Shown: piece after piece, positions 35,561-46,573 of the stretch | Position numbering within the stretch: position 1 is the first letter of the stretch | Layout: every line of letters begins with the position of its first letter | NCBI RefSeq assembly: GCF_905404315.1 | Contig: NC_066272.1 | Location: 9,486,001-9,550,000, forward strand | Direction of reading: 5' to 3' | Length of the DNA: 64,000 bases | Source of the DNA: Leptidea sinapis | Lineage: Eukaryota; Arthropoda; Insecta; Lepidoptera; Pieridae | Made by a program: the position numbers and the translations under genes | Notes under the pieces: model-generated | Database searches by the model: none | Seen by the model: the letters and a program-made list of their open reading frames with translations, nothing else | Told to the model about the DNA's origin: nothing

Positions 35561-36420
35561 CGATTTCTATCTCAAGTAAGAGATAGACTGAATCATTCAG
35601 TCAAATCACATTGCATCGCGTCCATGCCCATTATTTAAGATAGGAAACCCGATTAAATTAAAGTACTTGTTTCAAGTACATAAATGAGGTACAATAGCTC
35701 CAACGATTTAAGTGCCAAAACCTCAAACTTACATAAAAAAAACATAGCAAAGAGGGTGACAACAATTGAGGTTTAACTCAAATCCACACTGCGATTGATA
35801 TCAACAAGTTAAACGAATATAACCACGTAGACATGTTCGGAGTCAAAGGCTATCTCGTAACTTTCGATCGTTTTATCTCAACAACAGTAGCTTTATATAT
35901 AAATTCCTAACATTTAGCTAAATACTTAAACTACAAGCCGATGACAAGATCGGTTTCTATTCAAAGCAGCTTTCTAAGGCAAATTTCTCCTCGTAGCATA
36001 TTCAAGATATCTTAAGCGCTTAAATTATGATACAACCGCTCTGGACTTTATGGAACTTATTTCTAAAGTGCCCAAGATTTCCGTACTTTTAAAATGGTAT
36101 ATTTCGCTTAAGTATTTTTGCTAAGTTGATAAGATAAGGAGGGAGGACTGTTGAACAAATTTATTTATATACCATGTCTGACCTGTGCAGGAGTTTTCTG
36201 TGAGGAGTTAGTTAAATTGTAAGTGAATTTATTTAAGCTACTAGTCCTTTCGAATCGGATGATCGAATTCAGAAGCGAAAGAGATGACAAATTCAAATTC
36301 AGATATTTTTAGTCAAAATTGGATTTAAAACCACAAATTTAACTCATTCGAAAAAGTATGTAGCATACATTTCATTACAATATAATATGTAATCGTGTAT
36401 ATATATATATATTATGCATA

Positions 36421-36790
36421 CTAGCTGACCCGACAGACGTTGTTCTGTAGATAATAAAAAAAAATCTGTTTTATAGGAATTTGCCAATAATATTTAAAAA
36501 CATCAAGAATGATTTCGTAAAACATGCTCCCTGTTGTTATAATGAAATTGTTTCACAGCGGAACTGTCAAACCGTGCGTCACTAAATTATCTAATAGAAA
36601 ATATGTACATACAACACAAAATATATAGAACAAAAAATAATTATGGGTCCCAAATCGAAATAAAAACTATCCTATCTCTCAAGTTGGACCAAACTGCACT
36701 CCATGAAGTAATCCCTATTAAAATCTGTTCATTAGTTTAGGGAGTCCATCGCGGACAAACAACTTGTCATCTAATTTATATATATTATGA
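36421..36790 (+). repeat. RTE-type LINE 3' tail, diverged
   Basis: CTAGCTGACCCGACAGACGT start, shared AACTGTCAAACCGTGCGTCA with 33139-33506. The second half differs (CTCAAGTTGGACCAAACTGC), so it is a separate subfamily. Confidence 0.7.
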
Positions 36791-37059
36791 GATATAACAA
36801 ACTGCCAGACCTAAATAGACTTTGGTAACTCTATTAAAACTATTGTACTACCCAATATTTTAGTAGCACTAAACTAATTGTGATTATATGCATTCCGGTC
36901 AGTGCTTAATGCCACCATATCTATTTCTGCTGCCACGAAATGAGACATTTGGGTAGGTAGGGACTTAAGTTTAATTGCTAGGTTGGTGACTTTTACTTGT
37001 TGACTTAATATTGGTGACAGGGGTAATGCTATTTGATGGTCACCACTTATTGTCGGTAC

Positions 37060-37514
37060 TTAAGGCGAAGAGTAAGCACGAAACACGCAAATATGGTGTT
37101 TTTAGACAAGTTTTGTGGTGAAAGTATAGCATTTCGAGCTATGAACACTACTATACCTGTTACAAATATCCTTAAGTCTTATTTGTAGGTTGCTAATGCT
37201 TGCTGTTGGTTATAGTTAACACTGCCGAGCCTTTTTGAACTATCACTTTTCTTTGAAGTTAAACAAGATTTTGGCCATGGCGTGACTAATTTTTTTTTGG
37301 TACTTCTCTCAGAAAAGTTATTCTTATAGCTTGTACTTTTTTGTGTAGGTTAATTTATTCAGATTAGTAGTGAATAACGAGGATTGTAAGCATATAAACT
37401 GTTTTCCAAGCAAGAATTTTGAAAATATTGCCTTGATATTCCATCTATGTGATGGCGGGCCGGCAGCCGTGAACTCATATCGCTCAAGGTCGCTGGCACT
37501 TAATGTCGCCTTAT
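37060..37514. repeat. TTAA-flanked MITE copy 2
   Basis: Left TTAA-GGCGAAGAGTAAGCACGA, right TAATGTCGCC-TTAT: the right flank has mutated from TTAA. Otherwise collinear with copies 1 and 3. It ends only about 90 bases from the candidate exon at 37601. Confidence 0.82.
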
Positions 37515-37600
37515 CATAAGGCGAGCACTCTCGTTCCAACCCTTACTGCAATAGAAATAAATAAAGGATTTTTTTTTCAAAAACGCATTGTTTTACTCAC

Positions 37601-38140
37601 CATAGCCATATACAACAGGCTGGCGTTCACAGATGCGGACTCGTCTCTGCGATCGGTTGGGTAACGAGTGATTCACGGGAGCTTGCTCACGATCCCGAAC
37701 GTAATATCCGTTGCGTGGTAGCGTGCCGTACACCTGGGTCGAGGGGTCGGTGTACACTCTCTGATAACCCGCATTCGGAATCGGTGCATTAAGCGTGGCC
37801 TGTCTTACAGGTTTTGAATACTCCACATAGCTATTTCTATCTGGTACGACGTAATATCTGTTACTTTGTTCGTACTCGTTCAACGCCTGAAGGCTCTGCG
37901 CCGGATACGCATTTCCGTACCGACTCGGTTGTCGCCGATATTTATCAAGTATCTCAAAAGCTCTGTTCTGCGGCGCCGCGTAACGGTCCGTCGCGAATAT
38001 CTCACTCACCGGCAGACCGGTACTACTGTTGTTTGTGTTATTAAGATTACTTCTTGTGCTACCCCTGAGGCCACTCCGGCTTAATGATCCGTCGCTCCGA
38101 ACACTTAGTTTCACTTCCAAACGTTTATCTTTCATATTAT
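37601..38140 (-). CDS. scrib: candidate alternative scrib exon, 180 codons, Tyr/Asn/Arg-rich (phase 1 out)
   Basis: An open - strand frame ends at donor TATG|GTGAGT in phase 1 and joins the PDZ1 exon. Two readings: (a) cassette exon with acceptor GTGTCTAG before 38140, where incoming phase 1 from the 42940-43015 exon gives Asp and stays in frame; (b) internal first exon starting at the ATG at 38135 (MKDKRLEVKLSVRSDGSL). Codon quality is good and GC is higher than in the flanks. There is no known domain: basic N-terminus, Asn/Ser/Thr patch (SNLNNTNNSSTGL), then a long part rich in Tyr, Pro, Asn and Arg (SRYGNAYPAQSLQALNEYEQ, YQRVYTDPSTQVYGTLPRNG) and a basic end (NRSQRRVRICERQP). The + strand frames here are shadows. 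I do not know this segment from other species. Confidence 0.65.
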
Positions 38141-38204
38141 CTAGACACGTAATATGTCCCACTATCGGATCAATTAAAGAGTTTTATTGGCGGCCTTGAT
38201 TCAC

Positions 38205-38260
38205 TTGACACTGACTAATGCTGTTATTAATGTTAATACAGTTTATATTTTATAACAAAA
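38205..38260 (-). promoter_or_regulatory. possible TATA and initiator for the 38 kb exon
   Basis: On the - strand TATAAAATATAAAC (38254-38241) is followed by TCAGT at 38214-38210, an arthropod initiator-like motif; TATA to initiator A is about 35 bases from the inner TATAAA. The ATG at 38135 lies 75 bases further on. In AT-rich DNA TATA motifs are common, so this is only a pointer. Confidence 0.25.
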
Positions 38261-39130
38261 GAACAAAAACTTTCCATTGTATAAGAGGTTCAAGCTAAAA
38301 CAGCTCGCATACGATGATCATACAAATTTCGTAAATGAAGACAAGACAGACTACAAGCGGAGCGTTGTCTGAATTAATTGAGGCTGTGATGGACGGACAA
38401 GCAACAAAGGTTGTCAATTGGCTTGTCGGCGAGCAGACTGGACGTCGGCCGCAGACAGATGAGAACAATCACAAGTTTGACAGGAGAAAATACGTGAGAA
38501 CATACACTACGAGGAGCATAGAAAGTTATTAATAACTCATAATTACTGGTATATATATTAGAAGCTATTTTGTACTAGTATTGAATTAATAATCTCTAAC
38601 TTTACACTTTATAACAAAACTACAACAAGACCCGTATGCTACGACAATTCCTTAGTCACTGATCGATTCGGCGGCAGTAAAAAATGTTATTAACACTGAT
38701 AAGATAACGCCAGTTCAACAACATGTGTTATTTTTTGTAATTAATATTTTGGCGGTCACAACATATTAAGTTTGCCACTGTATCGCATACATGACCGTGT
38801 AATGGTGATGTTGAGAGGAGAGGCTCCATAACCAGAAACGTGGCGAACAGATAAACTGCACAGATCATGTAAGATAAGAATGCCTGATGCGTTTTTCTTG
38901 CGAGATTAAATCAACTACAGATAAAATAAGTGCAAACGTTTAACAGAATAACTTAAAGTTTACCTCGAATACATTACGTTTCGTATAAGGCAATGTTATG
39001 AGTAGGTAATTTTCTTTGTATAAATAAAACGCGTACTGTATATGTGTTTCAAGTTCATTCGAGAGACAAACTGAAAAAACAGTGTGATTGCTGATTAAAT
39101 AAGATATAGCGATAGTTAGATAGTATTATT

Positions 39131-39375
39131 TTTATGAAAATAAGTGACGAGACGAGCAGGACGTTCAGCTAATGGTAATTGGTACGCCCTGTCCATTACA
39201 ATGCAGTGACGCTCAGGAATCTTGAAAAACCCAAAAATTCTGAGCGGCCCTACAATTGCGCTCGTCTCCTTGAGACATAAGACGTTAAGTCTCATTGCCC
39301 AGTAATTTCACTAGCTACGGCGACCTTCAGACCGAAACACAATAATGTTTACACGTTACTGCTTCACGGCAGATA
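39131..39375 (-). repeat. family A repeat copy 5, truncated
   Basis: ATGAAAATAAGTGACGAGAC ... CACGTTACTGCTTCACGGCA. Lacks the final TAGCCGGCATCCTGTGC part. Confidence 0.85.
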
Positions 39376-39875
39376 TTGCATTGAAAAGAGGCGTTCAAGA
39401 GTACCCATCGGGAATAAAAGGGTTAATGCGAGCGATATGCGAATACAGGCGTGGGTATAATTTGTACAACTGTAAAAAACAAATAACTACTAAGAAACAA
39501 CTAACTCTTCATTAAATTTGACAACTAAAACATAAAGAAAGCAACGGTTTATACGCCCAACGAACTGCGTACTTAATAGAGCAGATCACGACATCCGCAA
39601 CAATTACCTACTGAAACAATAACAGAGAGTCATATGACAGTGTTTACTAGTACCATCAAGTTACTTACTACATTAGCAATCGGCGACCTTCAAATGTAGA
39701 TTCTACGAGTACACGAAAAATGAATCACATTAGAGGACACTATAACACATACGTAAGATAAGGAAAGACGTAGAGACGAAATACACTATAGATGTTCAAC
39801 CTTAACACAAGAAACGTGCACTCAAATGACGAAAACATAAACAATAATAACAAATGGGAAATTTTTTGACCAGTC

Positions 39876-40154
39876 TTTGGCTCCTTTGCACAAGATGCCA
39901 GTTAGATTATGGGTAACACAACGGCGCCTATTTCTGCCATTACGCAATAATGTGTATACATTATTGTGATTCGGTCTAAAAGGCGCCATAGCTAGTGAAA
40001 TTACTGGGCAAATGAGACTTAACATTTTATGTCTCAAGGTGACGAGCGCATTTGTAGCGCCCCTCAGAATTTTTTGGGCTTTTCAAGAATCCCGAGCCAA
40101 ATACCATCAGCTGAACGTCCTGCTCGTGTCGTCCCTTATTGTCATAAAAAAAAA
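39876..40154 (+). repeat. family A repeat copy 6
   Basis: TTGGCTCCTTTGCACAAGAT ... CTGCTCGTGTCGTCCCTTAT plus A-run. Opposite in orientation to copies 5 and 7, which flank it. Confidence 0.87.
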
Positions 40155-40712
40155 AACTTCACAACAATTGATCGGAACTTTATATAAAATATCAAAATAC
40201 ACAGCACACTACGACACATTGTGTTAAAATATTACCACTAAAAACCTCGAACGATTATTTGTAACTAAGTATTTGTAACAATATGCATTATTCTCGATAA
40301 AAACCGAACTAATACTAAACGCGAGATTTCTAATGGACTTCAATCAAAATACGCACTTCACCTACATTGTTAGAAAAACTATATTACATCTATTGGATTG
40401 TATTTAGCACGTGAGTTTTTTCATTGAATAGACGCGGTTAATGAGCGCGCGAAAATCGGCATAATCTTACAAGAGCGAATGATAAACTGCAACGTAGCAG
40501 TATGGAACGTCGAGTGGTTATGATAAGCTGATAACAGTTGATTACGCGCCCTGAAATAAAACGAATGAAAAACATTGCCTCATTGTCCGCAAGTATAGAG
40601 TTATAAAAACAAAAGCCCTTTGTCTCGTACCGCACCTTTTCAGCATTTTCTGCACCAAATTTGATGATTAGATGTTATTCACGTTGTATAACAGCTACTT
40701 TACAATAATGAC

Positions 40713-40985
40713 TTTTTATGGCGAGACGAGCAGGACGTTAAGCTGATGGTAATTGATTTGATACCTGTCTGTCCATTACAATGCAGTGCTGCTACGACTT
40801 CTTGTAAAACCCAAAAATAATGAGCGGCACTATAACTGCACTCGTCACCTTAAGGCTCAAGGCACTGTCAAGTCTCATTTGCCCAGTAATTTCACTAGCT
40901 ACGGCGTCCTTCAGACCGAAACACAGTAACGCTTACACATTACTGCTTCACGGCGGAAATAGGCGCCGTTGTGGTACCCATAATA
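40713..40985 (-). repeat. family A repeat copy 7
   Basis: TTTTTATGGCGAGACGAGCA ... AATAGGCGCCGTTGTGGTAC. 3' part of the consensus is missing after the GGTACCCATAAT block. Confidence 0.86.
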
Positions 40986-41652
40986 CTAATTTAAAGTAAT
41001 TACCCAATATTTTATAATTTTCTACTCTATATGAAGCTTAAACGTGTGAAGAGTGAAATATATTTAATATAAGAGTGACATATTGAAAATATTCAGAAAG
41101 TGTACTGATAGCGGCTTAACTATAATTATTTCGTAAATTTTAATCGCAAGTCGATCCGGAAATGAAGAGATTCGGATAAGACATGCAAGGGGTAAGGCAT
41201 TGATATGGTTTATGACATTTATAGTTCCATCAAGGAATTTCCACTTAAATGGAACTTACAGGCTATGTATATAAAAAGAGGGTTCCAAAATTACATCTTA
41301 AGGCGTACAGTAAATACATAGTAATTAAAATAGGTTGATTAGGTAAGTATAGCTGATATAAACTTCTAATTTCTACTAAATTACTACTTACTAATATTTT
41401 ATAGAAAATTACAATACTAGTGGGTAGTTTTAAAGCACCATCACATCAAAATATGCGAAAAATATTAATGTGCGACGAATTACTGCAATGCAAAAGCATA
41501 CAACACGAACCATACGTATTTGGTAGAGCTCCATCTGACTCTCGATAACAAACAAAAGATGGTCACGACACACGCCGACCTGGTGTCGCAACAGATTTAT
41601 GTTGGAGCGTCGTGATCTAATCACATCGTAGCACTTACACGCTCAGAGGCAT

Positions 41653-42102
41653 TTAAGGCGAAGAGTAAGCAGAAAACACGCAAACATTGTGTTTTTAGAC
41701 AAGTTTTGTGGTGAAAGTATAGCAGCATTTCGAGCTATGAACACTACTTAATCCTGTTTCACATATCCTTAAGTCCTATTTGTAGGTTGCTAATGCTCGC
41801 TGTTGGTTATAGTTAACACTGCCGAGCCTTTTTGAACTACCACTTTTCTTTGAAGTTAAACAAGTTTTTTGGCATGGCGTGACGCATTTTTTTGGTACTT
41901 CTCTCAGAAAAGTTATTCTTATAGCTTGTACTTTTTTGTGTAGGTTAATTTATTCAGATTAGTAGTGAATAACGAGGATTGTATGCATATAAACTGTTTT
42001 CCACGCAAGAATTTTGAAACTATTGGCTTTGTTACATAGATGGCGGGCCAGCAGCCGTGAACTCGTATCGCTCAAGGTCGCTGGCATTTAGTGTCGCCTT
42101 AA
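41653..42102. repeat. TTAA-flanked MITE copy 3 (450 bp)
   Basis: TTAA-GGCGAAGAGTAAGCAGAA and TTTAGTGTCGCC-TTAA, both target copies intact. Internal CGTGAACTCGTATCGCTCAA matches copies 1 and 2. Confidence 0.87.
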
Positions 42103-42459
42103 ACTTAAACGTATACACCCACTAGTCGTTCCCGCCCGCTTCGCTGGGCGAATTTTGAAAGGAAATAAATTAAACAGTTAAAAAATAGCCACAAATCTAG
42201 GATAAATTTCGCATCGAATGGTGTTAGTTTCATGTTGATACGATCAGTGGTTTAGGCGGGATTGAGCCTCAAACAATGACCATTTTTATTATATATATAT
42301 GTATATAGATTACAATATTTATAGCACATAGTGCTATTTGATTCGGTGCTGTGGTATTTTAAGGTTGTGTCGTATGGTATGAAGAAATGATACATATTTT
42401 TGAACCAATGCGATAACGTTAATATACGTTTCTCTCATTGTCATAATTAATTTGAAATA

Positions 42460-42660
42460 AAAGAAAATTTATTGAAGTAGGCGTTACTTTGCGGAAATCC
42501 ATAATTATTATCCAATTGTTTAGAGTTTTCTCTGTGCCAGAGTTTGGCGAGTCAACATCTCCTGAGGATGCCTCGTGTGGAAGCAAAATACGTGTCCAAT
42601 TGCTTAAAGACAAATATTGGCGAAATTAACACTAAAGAAAACTCAGAACATTTGGATAGT
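42460..42660 (+). repeat. Penelope-like repeat fragment, rearranged
   Basis: TTTATTGAAGTAGGCGTTAC (reverse-oriented tail) is joined to GAGTCAACATCTCCTGAGGA and CAAATATTGGCGAAATTAAC in the forward sense. Both blocks occur in the larger copy at 59835-60355. The catalytic-like GAAAC of that copy is changed here (AGCAAAATAC). Confidence 0.65.
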
Positions 42661-42939
42661 TAAAATAAAAGTTAAATTAAAAAGTACCTAAATCTTGTAT
42701 ATAGACAATAATTGTTTATATTTAATATCATAATTCTTGTTACATTGTGAACATAACTGAGTATAACGAAGATCGTAAATTTAAAAATCGCAGTCACCAT
42801 CACAAAAATTAAGTTATCATAAGAAAAAATCGATGAACGTTTAAATTTCTTTGTATTTTTGTATATTAATGATATATGCTAAAACAGTGCTTGTTTTTGA
42901 CGAGTTAATAGAAATAAAAAAATATAAATCATTACTCAC

Positions 42940-43015
42940 CATCAGGTACATCATCGATGGGCTCCTCATCATGGATTTTAGGTTCAGACTCGGGTTGTTC
43001 GCGTTTCTTGATCGC
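42940..43015 (-). CDS. scrib: scrib exon, charged linker before PDZ1 (25 codons + 1 nt)
   Basis: Acceptor GTGTGATTGCAG before 43015 and donor GATG|GTGAGT after 42940. The peptide starts AIKKREQPESEPKIHDEEPI and ends DDVPD: a basic lead followed by acidic residues, no fold. Phase 0 in from 49708-49857, phase 1 out to the PDZ1 exon 33 kb away. It fits the position of the charged region that precedes PDZ1 in Scribble. Both splice sites are strong, which is the main support for so short an exon. Confidence 0.85.
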
Positions 43016-43199
43016 CTGCAATCACACATATAATCACAATCTCAAAAAGAAAAAAAACACCAATGCAACAACCAAACTAAGCATCTAGACATAATTTAAC
43101 ACTATTGCTAAACAATATTAATAATTCAAGCTTAAGTACTACTCGTGCCATACAAAAATGCAAATCAAATGTAACAAAAGGCGTAATAACGAAAGCAAA

Positions 43200-43580
43200 A
43201 TAAAATCGCCGCGCCGAATCTAAATTGAAATCTTGTTATGGCGCGTGTATCGGACATCTCACCCGAGCGAGCCATGTCCCCGCTGCTCTCAAGCACCGCA
43301 TGTTATCAAGAACCATTAACAAACACTCCCTTTCATTTTTGTATTAATTTAAAGGTCGATAAATAGAAACATTGCGACGAGGCGGCCATTGTCGCGAAGA
43401 CGGGCGATGGTCTACGGCGTGTTGGTCTGGGGCCCGTGAGCACCAAGCCGGAACACCCGTGCTCCGGCAATTACCCGCGCCTCGTACTCACTCACAGAGA
43501 CGGAGCGATGCGACCGCGAGATATATTGTTCACTATCGCACCTGACGCTAACCCACTTTACAGACAAAGACGGGATTTTA
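43200..43580. other. GC-rich stretch, possible regulatory region
   Basis: Clearly richer in CpG than its surroundings (GACGAGGCGGCCATTGTCGC, TTACCCGCGCCTCGTACTCA). It lies about 200-570 bases upstream, in the scrib sense, of the 42940-43015 exon. On the - strand GTCTCT|GTGAGT is donor-like, but no in-frame ATG precedes it. It might be a non-coding first exon and promoter; unproven. Confidence 0.35.
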
Positions 43581-43582
43581 CC

Positions 43583-43967
43583 ACGCACTAGTAAAAAAAG
43601 AAGGACTCCGCGCCGTGCTATCAGCAAGTGAAGCACCTTTATGCTAGTGTGTGTGCGGTCACGGGGTATACTAGTTACACAATTTTTTCTCCCTTAAATA
43701 ATCATAATATATCCACAAATACTTTTAAAGTATTGTTTTTACACTTTTTCACAACGCATGACGGCATGTTTAAAATATTTTATTGCGACGCAAACTGATC
43801 TGTCATAGACGATGGCAAATCTCATAATGGCGGCCGATCGGCTTGCATTAGTGTAAGTGTATGCGTGGGGCTATGTATTTACACGTTTACCGGCTTGTTT
43901 TGGTGCCTCACTGATATGTAAAGTTACACGGAGTCCTTCTGTTTTTACTCGTCCGTGGATTTTACGC
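43583..43967 (-). mobile_element. MITE derived from a THAP-domain transposon
   Basis: Ends are inverted: CACGCACTAGTAAAAAAAG and, reverse, CCACGGACGAGTAAAAACAG, each running into AAGGACTCCG. Inside, the - strand holds an ATG at 43767 starting MPSCVVKKCKNNTLK before a stop after 22 codons. M-x-x-C-x4-C is the opening of a THAP zinc finger, as in P-type transposases. The rest of the transposase is gone. A second copy lies at 52922-53200 in the opposite orientation. Confidence 0.7.
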
Positions 43968-44503
43968 GAAATTTAATTTGACACATATCTCTTAGCGCTA
44001 ATGACACACAGAACCAACAGGTTTACGTGCAGCTAGAGGACGAACTTAAGATAAACAATATAAGGCAACAAGTTATTGAGCTGAAGTAGCCGTTTTCATC
44101 ACAACGTTATATGACTAATATTGATATATTATACCCGTATGATGGATTAAATTATTGGATCAATCACCATTTTCAAGGAAGTAAGAATTAACTCCGAAAA
44201 TGATGCACATCGCATATGTTTATTGGTTACGTTACGTTGGTCAATATGGAATCGATACATTTAAAAAAAATTATAGACTGTTTGTTAAATCCAAATTTAC
44301 ACGGATGTGATATCCGAACACCAGTTTGTAGAAAAATATCAGTCTATCTGTTCCGACTAATCTCCGAAACTGAGCTGGAACCATTGTAACGGGATTTTCA
44401 CAGTGATTGACTGGCTGCTTCTATTTATTAAAACACTCAAATAGATTCGAACGTACTTAATTACGACCAATATCCCAGCAAATATTATGACGGCTACTCA
44501 CGA

Positions 44504-44888
44504 TATACAGGATGGTTTTTTTAAAAAGGGCGGTGATGGCCAAGTCGGAAACTACGAGAATTAGAGGAAAGTCGTGAAAGGAGCCATGCCCTCGATTTAT
44601 AAGTAACCAATATAAACTGCATATTTAATTTTTCAAAATTTCTTAATGATTTTTCCATAAAATTACACCTGTATTATTGGACCAATGGACTCTGTTGCTG
44701 ATCAATCTTGAAGAATCAATCTCTCCAAAGAAATGTCTAATTGCTAAAAACGTATTTTTTTTTAAAACCAAATATGCAGTTATTGGTTTCTTATAAATCG
44801 AGGGCATGACTCCTTTCTCGACTTTCCTCTAAGTCTCGTTGATTCCGACTTGGCCATCACCGCCCTTCTCAAAAAACCAACCTGTATA
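44504..44888. mobile_element. foldback MITE (385 bp, long inverted repeats)
   Basis: Left arm AGGGCGGTGATGGCCAAGTC with CTCGATTTATAAGTAACCAA; right arm is its inverse (GACTTGGCCATCACCGCCCT, TTGGTTTCTTATAAATCGAG). Arms are about 130 bp and ends read TATACAGG/CCTGTATA. No ORF. Confidence 0.85.
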
Positions 44889-46296
44889 TGGTCGTCATCA
44901 GTAGTGTGAGTAGGGAATTGGGGAAACAAAGACCATAACGAATTAGACGCCGCGATTGATGTCAAGTGTCAAATATCGGCATCACATTAATAAAAAATAT
45001 ATATCGTGGGTAACCGTCATAATAATCCTATTTAATAGTCAGATTGTCCGTTACGTCCGCTATGTTCCCTTGTGCTAATACTTTGTATGCATCGAGATAA
45101 AACATAATGAAAAGCGGATTGCAATCTAATTCACTGACGAGTCGACGATATAATCGGCCCGCGCAATAGAAACGTAGCGATGCAATTTTCTCCAAGTTTA
45201 TAGTGACACAAACGAAGTATTTTAATTAAAATAGCGTTTACAATCTCACCATAATCAAAAGTTTCTAAAATACAAAATAAAACTCTTTACAGGGCGCCTC
45301 CTCCGTTGACTAGTAAATAAAATATTGAAAACTTTGGTAGCGAAACATAAAATTTGTAGGTTATCGATAGAAAGTTTATTCGATTGTGTACAAAAAAACT
45401 ATTAAAACTATGAATCACTCCGACTCAACTGTTGCGTACCTACTGTCTAACATAATTAATATTATCGATGTTCTGAAACAAATCTATAATTGAAATAATA
45501 CCATTACTATTTACGATCTTTGTTATGCAAATGTATTGTTTCTTAATTGACGATCTATCAAGGCAATTCTTGCGCCTTTGATTTTTTATTTTAGGCTTCA
45601 ATTTGTTCAATTTTCAAAGTACTTGATTCGATAACAACTTAAAGTTTTGTTAACAATCTACAATCTACACCCATACTTTAAATCCTCTATTAAAGATACT
45701 GAAACAGTGAGCTTATTGCCAACATTAAAACCCTCAATGTTCTAATAACCATTACATCATCCAAACGAGTGTTAATGTTGTACTGAATTTCATAACAACA
45801 CTCCTATGTTTTTTTTTCGATCCCTTCATGCGCAAAGAGTTTCAACAGACAGCCACATTCTTATTGCTCGATGCGTGGTATCTGTATGAATTTCAAAAAA
45901 AGAACATTTTAGTTTACGCGCGTTCCACACTACCAGAACGTCGTCGCGTGACGTAAAAAAAAGTAGGTTATTCGAATCCCCGCTAAATCCACATTCGTGT
46001 TTTTATACCCCTTATTACACAACAGTTGGATAAATAACTGTAAGAGTCCATTTACAAAATAATATAAATCATGCAATATATCAACGAATTAACTGACACC
46101 TCAGGCATAGTACTAGCTGGTAAACACATTCAAATACGTGCAAAGTGCGGATTATTTTATAACATAGGTTGTTATGATGGCGTGCAAAAGAAAAATAAAT
46201 CCGTGCAATTTTTTAACATAGGGCTGATTTTTCTGTCGTCTGTATGCGTTATATTATAAATGGCTGCCGCAGCGTTCTATTCTTGTTACACTATAA

Positions 46297-46573
46297 TTTT
46301 TTTATGACAGTAAGGGACGAGACGAGCAGGACGTTCAACTGATGGTAAATGATACGCCCTGCCCATTACAATGCAGCACCGCTCAGGATTCTTGAAAATC
46401 CCCAAAAATTCTGACCGGCACCACTATTACGCTCGTCACCGTCGTGAGACAAGATCTCAAGTCTCATTTGCCCAGGAATATCACTAGGTACGGCACATTA
46501 CTGCTTGGTGACAGAAATAGGCGCCGTTGCGGTACCCCATAATCTAGCCGGCATCCTGTGCAAAAGAGCCGCC
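46297..46573 (-). repeat. family A repeat copy 8
   Basis: TTTATGACAGTAAGGGACGA ... CCGGCATCCTGTGCAAAAGA. Reverse orientation. Confidence 0.87.

Larger units (their letters stand above)
19280..37600 (-). other. scrib intron part: candidate first exon to the 37.6 kb exon
   Basis: Repeats found: SINE-1 (19906, 27005), RTE-like tails (20745 fragment, 21590, 30830, 33139, 36421), LINE tails (22480, 25130, 34745), Tc1 element inside a family B SINE (23067-24360), LINE RT remnant (25800-26165), AACCGACTTC element (26701-26982), family A (28126, 30207, 32388), TTAA MITE (28785, 37060), the inverted 31.6/35.3 kb pair and the 33.9-34.2 kb inverted repeat. The remaining stretches are AT-rich and featureless to me. 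No phase-compatible scrib exon was seen. Confidence 0.6.
38141..42939 (-). other. scrib intron
   Basis: Holds family A copies (39131, 39876, 40713), the TTAA MITE (41653), a short LINE-tail piece (about 42110-42305, CACTAGTCGTTCCCGCCCGC) and the Penelope-like fragment (42460-42660). The rest is AT-rich and featureless. Confidence 0.6.

Noticed and set aside
37814..38084. Two overlapping + strand ORFs
   Set aside because: Shadows of the long - strand exon at 37601-38140.
38335..38532. 65-codon + strand ORF beside the 38 kb exon
   Set aside because: Could suggest a divergent transcript, but no domain or splice signal supports it.
28785..42102. CRISPR-like array
   Set aside because: The regularly recurring blocks are long mobile elements tens of kilobases apart, in a eukaryotic intron context; there are no short direct repeats with spacers.
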